This document shows positions 46,842 through 54,612 of a stretch of 64,000 bases of DNA, piece after piece. The DNA is taken from NCBI RefSeq assembly GCF_008634025.1, contig NZ_PDCM01000001.1, positions 3,690,501 to 3,754,500 on the forward strand, read 5' to 3'. How positions within the stretch are numbered: the stretch's first letter is position 1; each line of letters opens with the position of its first letter. Source of the stretch: Streptomyces albofaciens JCM 4342 (GTDB lineage: Bacteria; Actinomycetota; Actinomycetes; Streptomycetales; Streptomycetaceae). A program made the position numbers and the translations under genes. The notes below the pieces were generated by a model, which did not search any database, was not told where the DNA came from, and worked only from the letters and a program-made list of their open reading frames with translations.

Positions 46842-46892
46842 ACTTGGTTTTACCAAGTATGAGCTTGGCAAGTCCAATGTCTTCTCTAGACT
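46842..46892 (+). promoter_or_regulatory. HxlR operator dyad and leaderless hxlR promoter
   Basis: ACTTGGT-TTT-ACCAAGT (46842-46858) is a perfect dyad between the divergent genes, and a related CTTGG...AAGT follows. TTGGCA (46865-46870) and TAGACT (46887-46892) are 16 bp apart, and the hxlR ATG is six bases downstream with no ribosome-binding site. Confidence 0.65.
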
Positions 46893-46898
46893 GCTGCC

Positions 46899-47537
46899 AT
46901 GCCTCGCCGTCGAAGCTATGACCACTACTGCGCCGCCGCCCGGGCCCTGGACGCCGTCGGCGACCGGTGGACCCTGCTGATCGTCCGGGAACTCCTCGCG
47001 GGTCCCCGCCGCTACACCGACCTCCACGCCGACCTGCCCGGCATCAGCACCGATGTCCTGGCCTCCCGCCTCAAGGACATGGAGCGCGAGGAACTGGCCG
47101 CCCGCCACCGCCTCCCTCCGCCCGCCGCCTCCTACGTCTACGAACTCACCCCACGTGGGCGGCAGTTGCAGCCCGTCCTGACCGCACTCGCGGAATGGGG
47201 CGCGCCGGCCCTACCGGACCGGCGGCCCACCGACGCCGTGCGCGCGCACTGGTATGCCCTCCCGCTCCTCCGGCCGCTGACCGAAGCGGCGGGCGGCCTC
47301 ACGGGCGTCGTGGACGTGGTGCTGGACTCGGGGACCTTCCATCTGCGTACCGGTGGCGGCTTTCCGCTGTACGGCGACGGGATGGCCGAGAAGGCCGACG
47401 CGCGGGTGGTGTTGCGGTCCGACGCTTGTGAAGCCCTTCTCGGCGGACGGCTCGCCTTCGGGGAAGGGGTGAGATCCGGCCGGATCGAGGTGACAGGGGA
47501 CGGCGAACTGGCGGAGCGACTGCGCGAAGCGCGGTGA
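46899..47537 (+). CDS. HxlR-family regulator with C-terminal SCP2-like domain
   Basis: 212 aa. The HxlR winged helix is at ~8-95: YCAAARALDAVGDRWTLLIV, RELLAGPRRYTDLHADLPGI and STDVLASRLKDMEREELAAR. Residues ~115-210 (VDVVLDSGTFHLRTGGGFPL ... GEGVRSGRIEVTGDGELAER) resemble a sterol-carrier/SCP2-like domain, an arrangement known in actinobacterial HxlR proteins and suggesting a hydrophobic ligand. Probably leaderless. The dyad beside its start is likely autoregulatory and also controls the divergent aminotransferase. Confidence 0.9.
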   Translation: MPRRRSYDHYCAAARALDAVGDRWTLLIVRELLAGPRRYTDLHADLPGISTDVLASRLKDMEREELAARHRLPPPAASYVYELTPRGRQLQPVLTALAEWGAPALPDRRPTDAVRAHWYALPLLRPLTEAAGGLTGVVDVVLDSGTFHLRTGGGFPLYGDGMAEKADARVVLRSDACEALLGGRLAFGEGVRSGRIEVTGDGELAERLREAR

Positions 47538-47588
47538 GGATGCGATGGCCCGCCCCGTGCGGTGATGTTCCAGGCCGTACTCGGTGAC

Positions 47589-47715
47589 TGGCATGCGTGG
47601 CGATAGGCATGCGTGACGACTGGCATGCATGGCGACGGGCATGCACAGTGGCAGGCATGCACGGCGGCAGGCATGCGCGAGACAGGCACAAGCGCCGACT
47701 GGCATACGTGCGTAA
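47589..47715. repeat. 16-bp tandem repeat with GCATGC cores, eight copies
   Basis: Units such as TGGCATGCGTGGCGAT, AGGCATGCGTGACGAC and AGGCATGCACGGCGGC; six contain the palindrome GCATGC, one unit is 15 bp, and the last two are diverged. The array fills most of the 187 bases between hxlR and the ligase gene and ends ~10 bases before the latter's ATG. Confidence 0.87.
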
Positions 47716-47724
47716 ATCGGCCCA

Positions 47725-48789
47725 ATGCGTAAGAATCCCGGCATGCGAATCGTGATTTTGTGCGGCGGAGAGAGTGCGGAACGAGATGTCTCCCTGGCCT
47801 CGGGGTGGTCGGTCGCCCGCGCCCTGCTCGGGCGGGGACACGAGGTGGTGCTGATCGACCCGGCCGCCGCTGACCCGGTCCTGGCCGGGCCGCTGCGTCC
47901 CGGTGACGCGGTCGACGCGGTGGCCGTCGGCAAGGAACCGCCCTCCCTGTCGGCGCAGCGGCAACTGCGGCGGCGCATGCACACCGCACTGACCGGCGGC
48001 CCGGTCCTGGACCTCCTGCGCGACGCGGACCTGGTCTTCCTGGCACTGCACGGCGGCTGGGGCGAGGACGGACATGTGCAGGCGTTGCTGGAGATGGCCG
48101 GCGTACGCTTCACCGGCGCCGGCAGCGCGGTGTGCGCGGCGGCCTGGCACAAGGGGCGGGCGCAGGCGGTACTGGGCGCGGCGGGCGTGCCGGTGGTCGA
48201 TCGGGTGCTGTGGCGGCCCGGCGCGAGCGGGGACGGCGCGCCGCAGGACGTACGACGGCTGGTCGAGGCCGGGCCGGTGGTGGCCAAGCCGGTCGCGGAC
48301 GGTTCGAGCGTGTCGGTCCACCGGGTCGACTCGCTGTCACAACTGGCCCAGGTCGCGGCCGAGGTGCGCGCCGATGGCACCGAGTTGCTGGTGGAACCGT
48401 TCCTTCCCGGGCGGGAGTTCACCGTCGGCGTGCTCGGCGGCCAGGCGCTCCCCGTCGTGGAGATCGAGCTGACGACGCCCGTGTTCGACTACGCCGCCAA
48501 GTACCAGCCCGAAGCGGTCAACGAGGTGTGCCCGGCACGGATCCCGGCCGACTTCGCCTCCAGGCTGCGGGAACTGGCCGTACGCGCCCACCGGGCCCTG
48601 GGTTTCGGTAGCGACACGTACTCACGCACCGATTTCCGCAACGACGCGGCCGGCGCGCCGATGTGCCTGGAAGTGAACGCACTCCCAGGCCTGACGGCGA
48701 CGAGCCTGCTCCCACGCGCGGCGGCCGGAGCCGGTTGGGACTACCCCGAGCTGGTGGAGCGCATCGTGGAGCTTGCGGTGCGGACGTAG
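47725..48789 (+). CDS. D-alanine--D-alanine ligase family protein
   Basis: 354 aa from ATG 47725 (ATG 47743 gives MRIVILCGGESAERDVS, the conserved start). ATP-grasp motifs: GGESAERDVSLASG with the amino-acid-binding Glu, HGGWGEDGHVQALLEMAGV, VVAKPVADGSSVSVHRV, FDYAAKYQPEAVNE whose second Tyr corresponds to the D-Ala-selecting Tyr of DdlB, and CLEVNALPGLTATSLLP with the metal ligands. It likely makes D-Ala-D-Ala or a related dipeptide. No vancomycin-type vanH/vanX neighbours exist, so it is an isolated ligase, possibly secondary to the essential Ddl elsewhere. Confidence 0.88.
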   Translation: MRKNPGMRIVILCGGESAERDVSLASGWSVARALLGRGHEVVLIDPAAADPVLAGPLRPGDAVDAVAVGKEPPSLSAQRQLRRRMHTALTGGPVLDLLRDADLVFLALHGGWGEDGHVQALLEMAGVRFTGAGSAVCAAAWHKGRAQAVLGAAGVPVVDRVLWRPGASGDGAPQDVRRLVEAGPVVAKPVADGSSVSVHRVDSLSQLAQVAAEVRADGTELLVEPFLPGREFTVGVLGGQALPVVEIELTTPVFDYAAKYQPEAVNEVCPARIPADFASRLRELAVRAHRALGFGSDTYSRTDFRNDAAGAPMCLEVNALPGLTATSLLPRAAAGAGWDYPELVERIVELAVRT

Positions 48790-49163
48790 TCCGGGACCGG
48801 GCGCGGCGGCTGCGGGCGGGTAGCGCACCTCGCGGGCGTCGAGGTTGTGAAACCCGCTTGCCGCGTCGTCCGGGCCGGGCGTTGTCGTCGCGCGTTGTCG
48901 TCGTGCCTTGCCGTCATGCCTTGTCGTCGGGCCTTGTCGTCGGGCAGGGCAGCGGTCTCGGCTGCCGGGTGGTGACGGCCGGGAGCGGTTCCGGCGACGG
49001 AGAAGCCCACGGGAGCCCCCCACCGGGCCGTCGTCCACTACCGGCCTGCCTGTCCGTCTGCGCGCCTGACCACCTGCCCGCCTGACCGGCCTGCCCCTCT
49101 GACCAGCCTGCCCGTTGACCAACCTGTCCGTCTGATGAAGAGACGCCGACTTGCGCAAGTCTC
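48790..49163. other. Repeat-rich gap after the ligase gene
   Basis: 374 bases without a gene. It holds a 13-bp array (48881-48945, separate entry) and a degenerate ~17-bp periodic stretch of GACCNGCCTGCCCGNCT type at about 49041-49136. No promoter is evident. Confidence 0.6.
48881..48945. repeat. 13-bp tandem repeat, five copies
   Basis: Units of CTTGTCGTCGGGC: the last two are identical, the first three have one to four changes (for example CTTGCCGTCATGC). Confidence 0.85.
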
Positions 49164-49589
49164 TCAGCGCATGATGCCCGGCCGGCAGCGGACGAGCGCG
49201 TGAGCGGTGAGCTTGGCCATCTGGTTCCTGTCCAGCTTCAGCTCTTCCCTGGTCTTTTCGAGCTGGTCCTTGAGTGCTTGACCGCGCGCGGTACACAGCG
49301 CGTTGGCGTGCTTGACGAGTGAGTCGGGTTCGATGCCCGCCAGCTCCGGCACATGGTCCCGGATCGTCTTGAGGAAGAACGCCTCCTCCACCTTGGTCAG
49401 CTCGCGTCCCCGCTCAGGGCTGGACGACGGGCTTCCTGCGGGGGTGCCTTTGGGGGTACCTGCGACGGAGGGGGTCGCGGAGGCCGTCGCCGAGGCGTTC
49501 GCCCGATCACCGCCCGGCCCGCCGCATGCCGCAGTGCCCAGAACGGCGACCGTGAGGCAGACGGCGAGCAGGGGGAGGCGCTTGTTCAT
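49164..49589 (-). CDS. Small lipoprotein
   Basis: 141 aa; ATG with AGGAGA upstream. Signal peptide MNKRLPLLAVCLTVAVLGTA ends in lipobox GTAAC, so the mature protein is a lipoprotein outside the membrane. A Ser/Thr/Pro linker (~30-60) leads to a helical domain: LTKVEEAFFLKTIRDHVPEL, VKHANALCTARGQALKDQLE and HALVRCRPGI, with two cysteines that could pair. This resembles DUF732-type small actinobacterial lipoproteins; function unknown. Confidence 0.85.
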   Translation of the reverse strand: MNKRLPLLAVCLTVAVLGTAACGGPGGDRANASATASATPSVAGTPKGTPAGSPSSSPERGRELTKVEEAFFLKTIRDHVPELAGIEPDSLVKHANALCTARGQALKDQLEKTREELKLDRNQMAKLTAHALVRCRPGIMR

Positions 49590-49885
49590 GGATCTCCTGG
49601 TGGTGCGGGAAGCGGGACATGATCACTTGTCCCCGGTGGTCCCGGTGTCGGCGACGCGTTGCGCAAGGTGTTCGGACGGCATCGGCAGTCCTCTTCGGAG
49701 AACTCCCGCACACAACTGCCGTCGGCGCGACTTCTCATGTCACCGTTGGGCTGCTGATGCGATCATATCGCTGAAAAAGGGGTGGTCGGAGAGGAGTTGG
49801 AGAGCGGGCGGCATCCGTCGGGATCGGGACACCGGAGGGGCGGGGGAGACCCCGCAGCGCACCCCCGACAGACAGGAGGCCTGCC
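49590..49885. other. Divergent region before the small ORF
   Basis: 296 bases; less GC-rich around 49735-49790 (GATGCGATCATATCGC), a plausible promoter zone for the rightward small ORF at 49886 or the leftward lipoprotein. No gene. Confidence 0.4.
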
Positions 49886-50071
49886 GTGACCACCACGGCC
49901 TCGGAAAACCTGCGGGCGGGCGGCGCATTCGCGCTGCCCGCCTTGGACGGCGATACACGCGCGTCCTCCTCCTCGGGCAACCCGGCCGTCGGCCCACCGC
50001 CACACAATTTCGCGGGCCGTCTGCTCGCCTCTTTCAGCGGTCGACGCACATCCAGGCTGACTGCGCGGTGA
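49886..50071 (+). CDS. Small ORF, possibly a truncated gene
   Basis: 61 aa from a GTG with a strong AGGAGG seven bases upstream. It reads VTTTASENLRAGGAFALPAL, then DGDTRASSSSGNPAVGPPPH and NFAGRLLASFSGRRTSRLTA. The good ribosome-binding site and codon bias to ~residue 50 suggest a real start, but there is no family match I know and the composition changes at the 3' end, which fits a gene cut off at the border of the remnant region. Confidence 0.4.
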   Translation: MTTTASENLRAGGAFALPALDGDTRASSSSGNPAVGPPPHNFAGRLLASFSGRRTSRLTAR

Positions 50072-50604
50072 GTATGGTCGCCTCCATGGACGCGCCTGCT
50101 GTGTCAGCCGATGCCGACACCGGCCGTGGCGTTCGCTTCCGCGGGCACGTATTCGTCATTGCCTCTGAACCTTGCCGTATAGCCGTGAGCGAGTCCTTTG
50201 ATCCGCGTCTGCGGGTCTCCGACGTATTGGGGGACCCCACCTTCACGTCGCCGTTGCCGTCGGTGATACCGGCGCCGACTTTCTTGTCCTTGACGTAGAA
50301 CTCGTCCCGTTGCCCCTTGACGAGTTTTCCGTTGACATCCGTGAGATTCGCCAGTGCGGTACCAGCGATCAAGCTGGAGAGATCGCCAGTCGCCTGCGAA
50401 GCTTCGAGATTGACGGGTTGTTGCTTGTCCGGCTTGCTCGGCTGGGCCGGTTCGGCCTGCTGGGCTGGAGCGCCTCCCCGGCCGCCAGGGCGTCGAGGAA
50501 CTGTGCGTAGGCGAACGTGGTCCAGCCGGGGGTTTCCAGGGACACAGGAGAATCGCCGCATGACGCCTGCACAGGCTCAGGTCCTCCGGACCCTCCCATC
50601 AGCT
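50072..50604. other. Lower-GC stretch with decayed coding fragments
   Basis: GC is visibly lower than in the rest of the window. Minus-strand frames hold fragments: LETPGWTTFAYAQFLDALAA (about 50470-50540), and after a frame change LASQ-type sequence leading to LIAGTALANLTDVNGKLVKG and DKKVGAGITDGNGDVKVG (about 50240-50370). The last resembles one bacterial Ig-like repeat of a surface protein. No intact frame with a start is present. Confidence 0.45.
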
Positions 50605-51039
50605 CTAACTGCATTGGCAGGCAGCATCCGGTATCCGTACCGTTGCGCCGTGGCGGTGACAGGCGGGCCGGCGAACTTCTATTGCAGGAATGGGGTGATC
50701 CATCCCTGCCACGGCCGGCGACGGCGAAGACACCCGCCGTGTATTTGGCCGCTTCGTACACCCGTAGCCCGCGCCCTTGTCGCCCGCGTCGATGTCCTTG
50801 CCGGCTGCCACGTTGAATGCGACGGCGCCCACCATGGTTCCCAGACCGAGAACGAGCAGGCTGGGCAGGATGTGCGGGAGGTGGGCGCTGTCGGGCGAGG
50901 CGAAGGCCAAAGCCAGCAAGCCGGACGCGCTGACGAGCTGAGCGGCACCGGCCACAGTCGTCCACCGCATACGGCGCAGGAACCGGTTCGCCACCGTGGA
51001 CCCGCCCTTCCGGGATGCGGCGCGGGCTGGGTGCGCCAT
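50605..51039 (-). pseudogene. MFS transporter C-terminal remnant, frameshifted
   Basis: The minus frame from 51039 encodes FLRRMRWTTVAGAAQLVSAS, GLLALAFA and LPHILPSLLVLGLGTMVGAV, followed by DAGDKGAGYG: the last membrane helices and the conserved loop of a DHA2-type MFS protein. After GAGYG the frame is lost; a one-base shift gives VYEAAKYTAGVFAVAG, the expected next helix. The N-terminal ~350 residues are absent. A decayed exporter gene in the remnant stretch. Confidence 0.65.
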
Positions 51040-51087
51040 GAGCCGCTCTCCCGGGGCCCGCTGGGGCGAACACCGGGAGAGCGGGGC

Positions 51088-52032
51088 TCAGCGCGGGTCG
51101 TTGACCTTGCGGTCCAGGTCGAGGGTGAGCTGGAGAGCGTCCAGCACACTCGCGGGGGCGATCTGGTTGTCCGCCTCGCCGCGCACCACGTCCAGGACGT
51201 GGCCGATCATGGCGGTGTACTGGTCGGCGGCCGGCAGCTGGAGTTCGTGCGCGCCCTCGGCGGTGTAGGCGGTGACGGTGCCGGTGGGCCTGCCGTCGAA
51301 GCCCATCGTGGACGTGGCGTCCAGGACGCCGTGCTCGAAGGTGGCGGTATAGCCGCCGCGGGCTCCCCACGCCTGGGGCATCAGGGAGGAGATCGAGCTG
51401 CGGGCCGCCGCGCCGTCGAAGCGGAAGGCGGCGTCGATGGCCCCGGAGTCCGCGCCGCGTGCCACGGTGGTGACGGTGGTGGCCTGGGGCAGGCCGAGGG
51501 TGCGGGTGATGATGTCCATGTCGCTGTGCAGCGCCTCCAGGGGCAGGACCTTCAGCCCGAGTGAGGCGCCCGGCCACAGGTGCGCGGTCAGGTTCCACAG
51601 CGTCAGCTGTTCCAGGCGCCCGTGGGCGCCCTGGTCCACCGCGTCGAACAGGGCCTGGTTGGCCGGGATGAACCGCTCGAACATGTCCACGAACACGTGC
51701 TTGTCACTGCGGGCGGCGGCCTCGGCCACCCGCTTCGCGTCCTCGATGTCGTCGGCCAGCGGCAGCTCGACCAGCGCGTGCTTGCCCGCCTTGAGGGCGC
51801 GCAGCACGAATTCGGCGTGCAGCGGGATGGGCAGGCAGATGTCCACCAGGTCGAAGGAGCCGTCCTCGAACGCGGCATCCATGTTCGTCGAGGAGGCAAA
51901 CCCGAACTGGCCCGCTGCCTTCGCGGTCTTGGCCGCATCCCGGCCGAACATCACCACTTCCACATCGTCACGGGCGGCGTAGACGGCGGCGTGCGCCTGC
52001 CCGAAGCCGGTTCCCAGCAGTGCGATCTTCAT
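51088..52032 (-). CDS. Gfo/Idh/MocA family oxidoreductase
   Basis: 314 aa; ATG at 52032 behind AAGGAGA. The Rossmann motif is MKIALLGTGFGQAHAAVYAA, and the family signature GKHALVELPLADDIEDAKRV corresponds to the E-K-P motif with Lys replaced by Leu (ELPLA rather than EKPLA). That lysine normally helps catalysis, so activity or substrate may differ. C-terminal alpha/beta domain from ~125. It is the last gene of the leftward MFS - VOC - oxidoreductase cluster controlled by the divergent WYL gene. Confidence 0.87.
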   Translation of the reverse strand: MKIALLGTGFGQAHAAVYAARDDVEVVMFGRDAAKTAKAAGQFGFASSTNMDAAFEDGSFDLVDICLPIPLHAEFVLRALKAGKHALVELPLADDIEDAKRVAEAAARSDKHVFVDMFERFIPANQALFDAVDQGAHGRLEQLTLWNLTAHLWPGASLGLKVLPLEALHSDMDIITRTLGLPQATTVTTVARGADSGAIDAAFRFDGAAARSSISSLMPQAWGARGGYTATFEHGVLDATSTMGFDGRPTGTVTAYTAEGAHELQLPAADQYTAMIGHVLDVVRGEADNQIAPASVLDALQLTLDLDRKVNDPR

Positions 52033-52076
52033 CGTTCGTCTCCTTGCGGTGCGTGTGCGGTCGGGGCGTGAGGGGA

Positions 52077-52901
52077 TCAGCGGGCCGTGGGCTGGGAGAG
52101 GAGGCCGAAGCGGTTGCCGCGGGGGTCGCGGATACGGGCGCGGGCCGGACCGGCAGGCGCCGAGCGCGGCTGCTGCTCGACTCGTGCGCCGGCTTCCTGC
52201 GCGGCTGCGGCGGTGGCGGCGACGTCGGTGACCAGGAAGATGGGCATGGCGTAGTCCGCCGTACTGCCGTTGCCGCCGCTGTGATCCCGCAGGAGACCGG
52301 AGGGGGACGCGGCGTCGGGCCCGAAGACGGCCAGGCTGGGCACGTCGCCATCGGCGCCGGCCTTCTCGAATCGCCAGCCGAAGCCCTGGGTGTAGAAGTC
52401 GGTGGTGGCCTTGACGTCGGTGGTGCCGATCTCGAAGCCGGCCATCGACCCGGGCTTCGGGGTGAAGGCGGCCTGCTGCAGGTACTCCTCGGTCCCGGCG
52501 ATGCGCTCCTCGAACCGCTGGGAGGTGGACTGGGAGAAGAGGGAGAACAGGTTGCCGCGCGGGTCCTGCAGCCGCGCGAAGACCGTCACGTCCCCCACCG
52601 GCGTGGCCGGTACGACGACCGTGGCGCCCAGGTCGGTGAGCGCGTCGACGTCTGCGTGGACATCGGTGGACAGGATGGAGAGGTTGATGGCCTCGTCGCC
52701 GGTGTCGCCCTGCTGGATCGCGCCCATCGGCCACGGGGCGCCGGGGGCGAGGATGCGGGTGTAGGTGCGGCCGTCGACGGAGGAGTCCGGGTCGACTTCG
52801 AACGTCCAGCCGAGGAGGGGGCCGTAGAAGTCGGTGACGGCCTCGGGGGTGGTGGTGCCGATCTCGAACCAGACGACCTGGCCGGGAGACATGAAGCTCA
52901 T
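52077..52901 (-). CDS. Two-domain VOC family protein
   Basis: 274 aa; ATG behind AAGGAAC. Two VOC units are in tandem: residues ~5-130 (PGQVVWFEIGTTTPEAVTDF, YGPLLGWTFEVD, LQDPRGNLFSLFSQ) and ~145-272 (AGFEIGTTDVKATTDFYTQG, FGWRFEKAG, IRDPRGNRFGLLSQ). The repeated FEIGTT start marks an internal duplication. Such proteins can be glyoxalase-like enzymes or antibiotic-binding resistance proteins; the MFS partner favours a drug-related role. It follows the MFS gene by ~136 bases and precedes the oxidoreductase by 44. Confidence 0.88.
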   Translation of the reverse strand: MSFMSPGQVVWFEIGTTTPEAVTDFYGPLLGWTFEVDPDSSVDGRTYTRILAPGAPWPMGAIQQGDTGDEAINLSILSTDVHADVDALTDLGATVVVPATPVGDVTVFARLQDPRGNLFSLFSQSTSQRFEERIAGTEEYLQQAAFTPKPGSMAGFEIGTTDVKATTDFYTQGFGWRFEKAGADGDVPSLAVFGPDAASPSGLLRDHSGGNGSTADYAMPIFLVTDVAATAAAAQEAGARVEQQPRSAPAGPARARIRDPRGNRFGLLSQPTAR

Positions 52902-53037
52902 GATTGTTCCTTTCGTGAGCCCGCGAACGTGGCATGTGCCGCGGGGCGGGTCTTTCGCGTCGAGCCTGGCTCGCAGCCCCAGGCGCGGGCCCGCGTGCAG
53001 GAGCGGATGAGTGCCCCCGCGTGGGGCCCGCAGCGGG

Positions 53038-54549
53038 TCAGGCCACCGGAACGGTGGTCTCCTGCTGCTCTGACGGCCTGGCCGGGCCGACAGCCGGCTT
53101 CTTGGTTCCGGCGGTGCGGGGCAGAGCGGCCAGCAGGGCGAACGCGGCGACGAATGCGACCGCCACGTACCACAGGGAGCCGGTGAAGGCGTGCGGCATC
53201 CGCGCGGCCTGGGTGGCGGGGCCGCCGTGGCCCAGGCGGGCGAAGAAGATCACCGAGGACAGGGCGACACCGACGGCTTGACCGAGCTGGACGGTGGTGT
53301 TGGTCAGCCCCGACGCGGAGCCGGCGTGCTCATGGGGGACCTCGGAGAGGATCACGTCGGTCAGCGGAGCGATGATCAGTCCCATGCCCAGGCCCATCGG
53401 GACCAGCGGAACGATGGCCTGCCACAACGCGATGCCGGAGCCGTAGTGCTGGGCCAGGCAGGCGAACAGCACCATGCCCGCCGCCGCCAGCAGGGCGCCG
53501 GCCTGCAGGACCACGCGGCCGAAGCGGGGCACCAGGACCTGCATGGACATCCCCGCCCCGGCCATCATCGCCGCCGACAGCGGCAGCCCCGACAGCCCGG
53601 CCTTCAGCGGCGAGAAGCCCAGCCCCAACTGGAGGTAGAGGGTCCAGGCCAGAAAGAACACCCCCGAGGCGAGGCCGAACATCAGCTGCACGCCCTGCCC
53701 GCCGGCGAAACTGCGCCGGGCGAACAGCGACAGCACCACCAACGGCGAGCCACCGCGCCGCAGCAGACGCCGCTCCCAGGCGACGAAGAGCGCCAGCACC
53801 GGCACGGACACGGCCATCGATACGTAGGTCCAGGCGGGCCAGCCCAGCTCACGGCCCTGGGTCAGCGGCAGCACCAGCGCCAGCAGCCCGGCACCGGCCA
53901 GCACCACCCCGACCAGGTCCAGCCGGGCGGCGCGCTCGGCCCGCGACTCGCTGATCACCAGGGCGCCGGCGATCAGCCCCCCGATGCCCAGCGGCAGATT
54001 GACCAGGAAGATCGGCCGCCAGCCCAGCCCGAACAGATCCCCCTGCACGAGCAGCGCACTGACCAGCGGACCGGCGATCGTACCCAGCGACATCACCGCG
54101 CCGTAGATGCCGAAGACCTTGCCCCGCTCCCGCTCGGGAAACGTGACGTGGATGATCGACAGCACCTGCGGCACCATCAGGGCCGCCATCGCGCCCTGCG
54201 CGACGCGCCCGGCCAGCAGCATCTCCGCATTGCCGGCGACGCCGCAGACCAGCGAGGTGACGGTGAAGCCGACGACGCCGAACAGGAAGACGCGCCTGCG
54301 CCCGAACAGGTCGCCCAGACGGCCACCGGTGATCAGCCCGAGCGCGAACGCCAGCGCATACCCGCCGGTGATCCACTGCACCTGCGCCGACGAGGCGCCG
54401 ATGTCCTGCTGGATGTGCGGAACGGCCATGTGGACGACGGTGACGTCGACCGCGTCCATGAACGAGGCGATCAGCACCACGGCCAGCGCCGCCCACCGGC
54501 GCGGATCAACCGCATTCATGGCGATTCGGGGATGTTTCTTCTCGGACAT
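53038..54549 (-). CDS. MFS multidrug exporter, DHA2 (EmrB/QacA-like)
   Basis: 503 aa from ATG at 54549. Fourteen membrane segments; DHA2 hallmarks are LIASFMDAVDVTVVHMAVPH, IQQDIGASSAQVQWITGGYA, the motif-A loop GGRLGDLFGRRRVFLFGV and motif C LGTIAGPLVSALLVQGDL. The Asp in the first helix is proton-coupling in this family. It is the first gene of the leftward cluster, probably leaderless, divergent from WYL. Substrate unknown; the VOC and oxidoreductase partners suggest one toxic small molecule is handled. Confidence 0.92.
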   Translation of the reverse strand: MSEKKHPRIAMNAVDPRRWAALAVVLIASFMDAVDVTVVHMAVPHIQQDIGASSAQVQWITGGYALAFALGLITGGRLGDLFGRRRVFLFGVVGFTVTSLVCGVAGNAEMLLAGRVAQGAMAALMVPQVLSIIHVTFPERERGKVFGIYGAVMSLGTIAGPLVSALLVQGDLFGLGWRPIFLVNLPLGIGGLIAGALVISESRAERAARLDLVGVVLAGAGLLALVLPLTQGRELGWPAWTYVSMAVSVPVLALFVAWERRLLRRGGSPLVVLSLFARRSFAGGQGVQLMFGLASGVFFLAWTLYLQLGLGFSPLKAGLSGLPLSAAMMAGAGMSMQVLVPRFGRVVLQAGALLAAAGMVLFACLAQHYGSGIALWQAIVPLVPMGLGMGLIIAPLTDVILSEVPHEHAGSASGLTNTTVQLGQAVGVALSSVIFFARLGHGGPATQAARMPHAFTGSLWYVAVAFVAAFALLAALPRTAGTKKPAVGPARPSEQQETTVPVA

Positions 54550-54556
54550 GCCGCCC

Positions 54557-54577
54557 AAGCTAGGACCCTTTTAGGAC
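54557..54577 (-). promoter_or_regulatory. MFS promoter with TAGGAC direct repeats
   Basis: On the minus strand TAGCTT (54562-54557) stands seven bases before the MFS ATG, consistent with a leaderless start. On the plus strand TAGGAC occurs at 54561-54566 and 54572-54577, exactly 11 bp apart (one helical turn), a plausible site for the divergent WYL regulator. Confidence 0.5.
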
Positions 54578-54612
54578 ACCTCGCGTCCGTAAAGAGGGGC
54601 AATCTGGAGAGC

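Noticed and set aside
47589..47715. Possible CRISPR or replication-origin iteron array
   Set aside because: No spacers, units directly adjacent, no replication gene near; treated as a tandem repeat.
47725..48789. Vancomycin-resistance D-Ala-D-Lac ligase
   Set aside because: The Tyr expected of D-Ala-D-Ala enzymes is conserved (AAKYQP), and vanH/vanX/vanS genes are absent.
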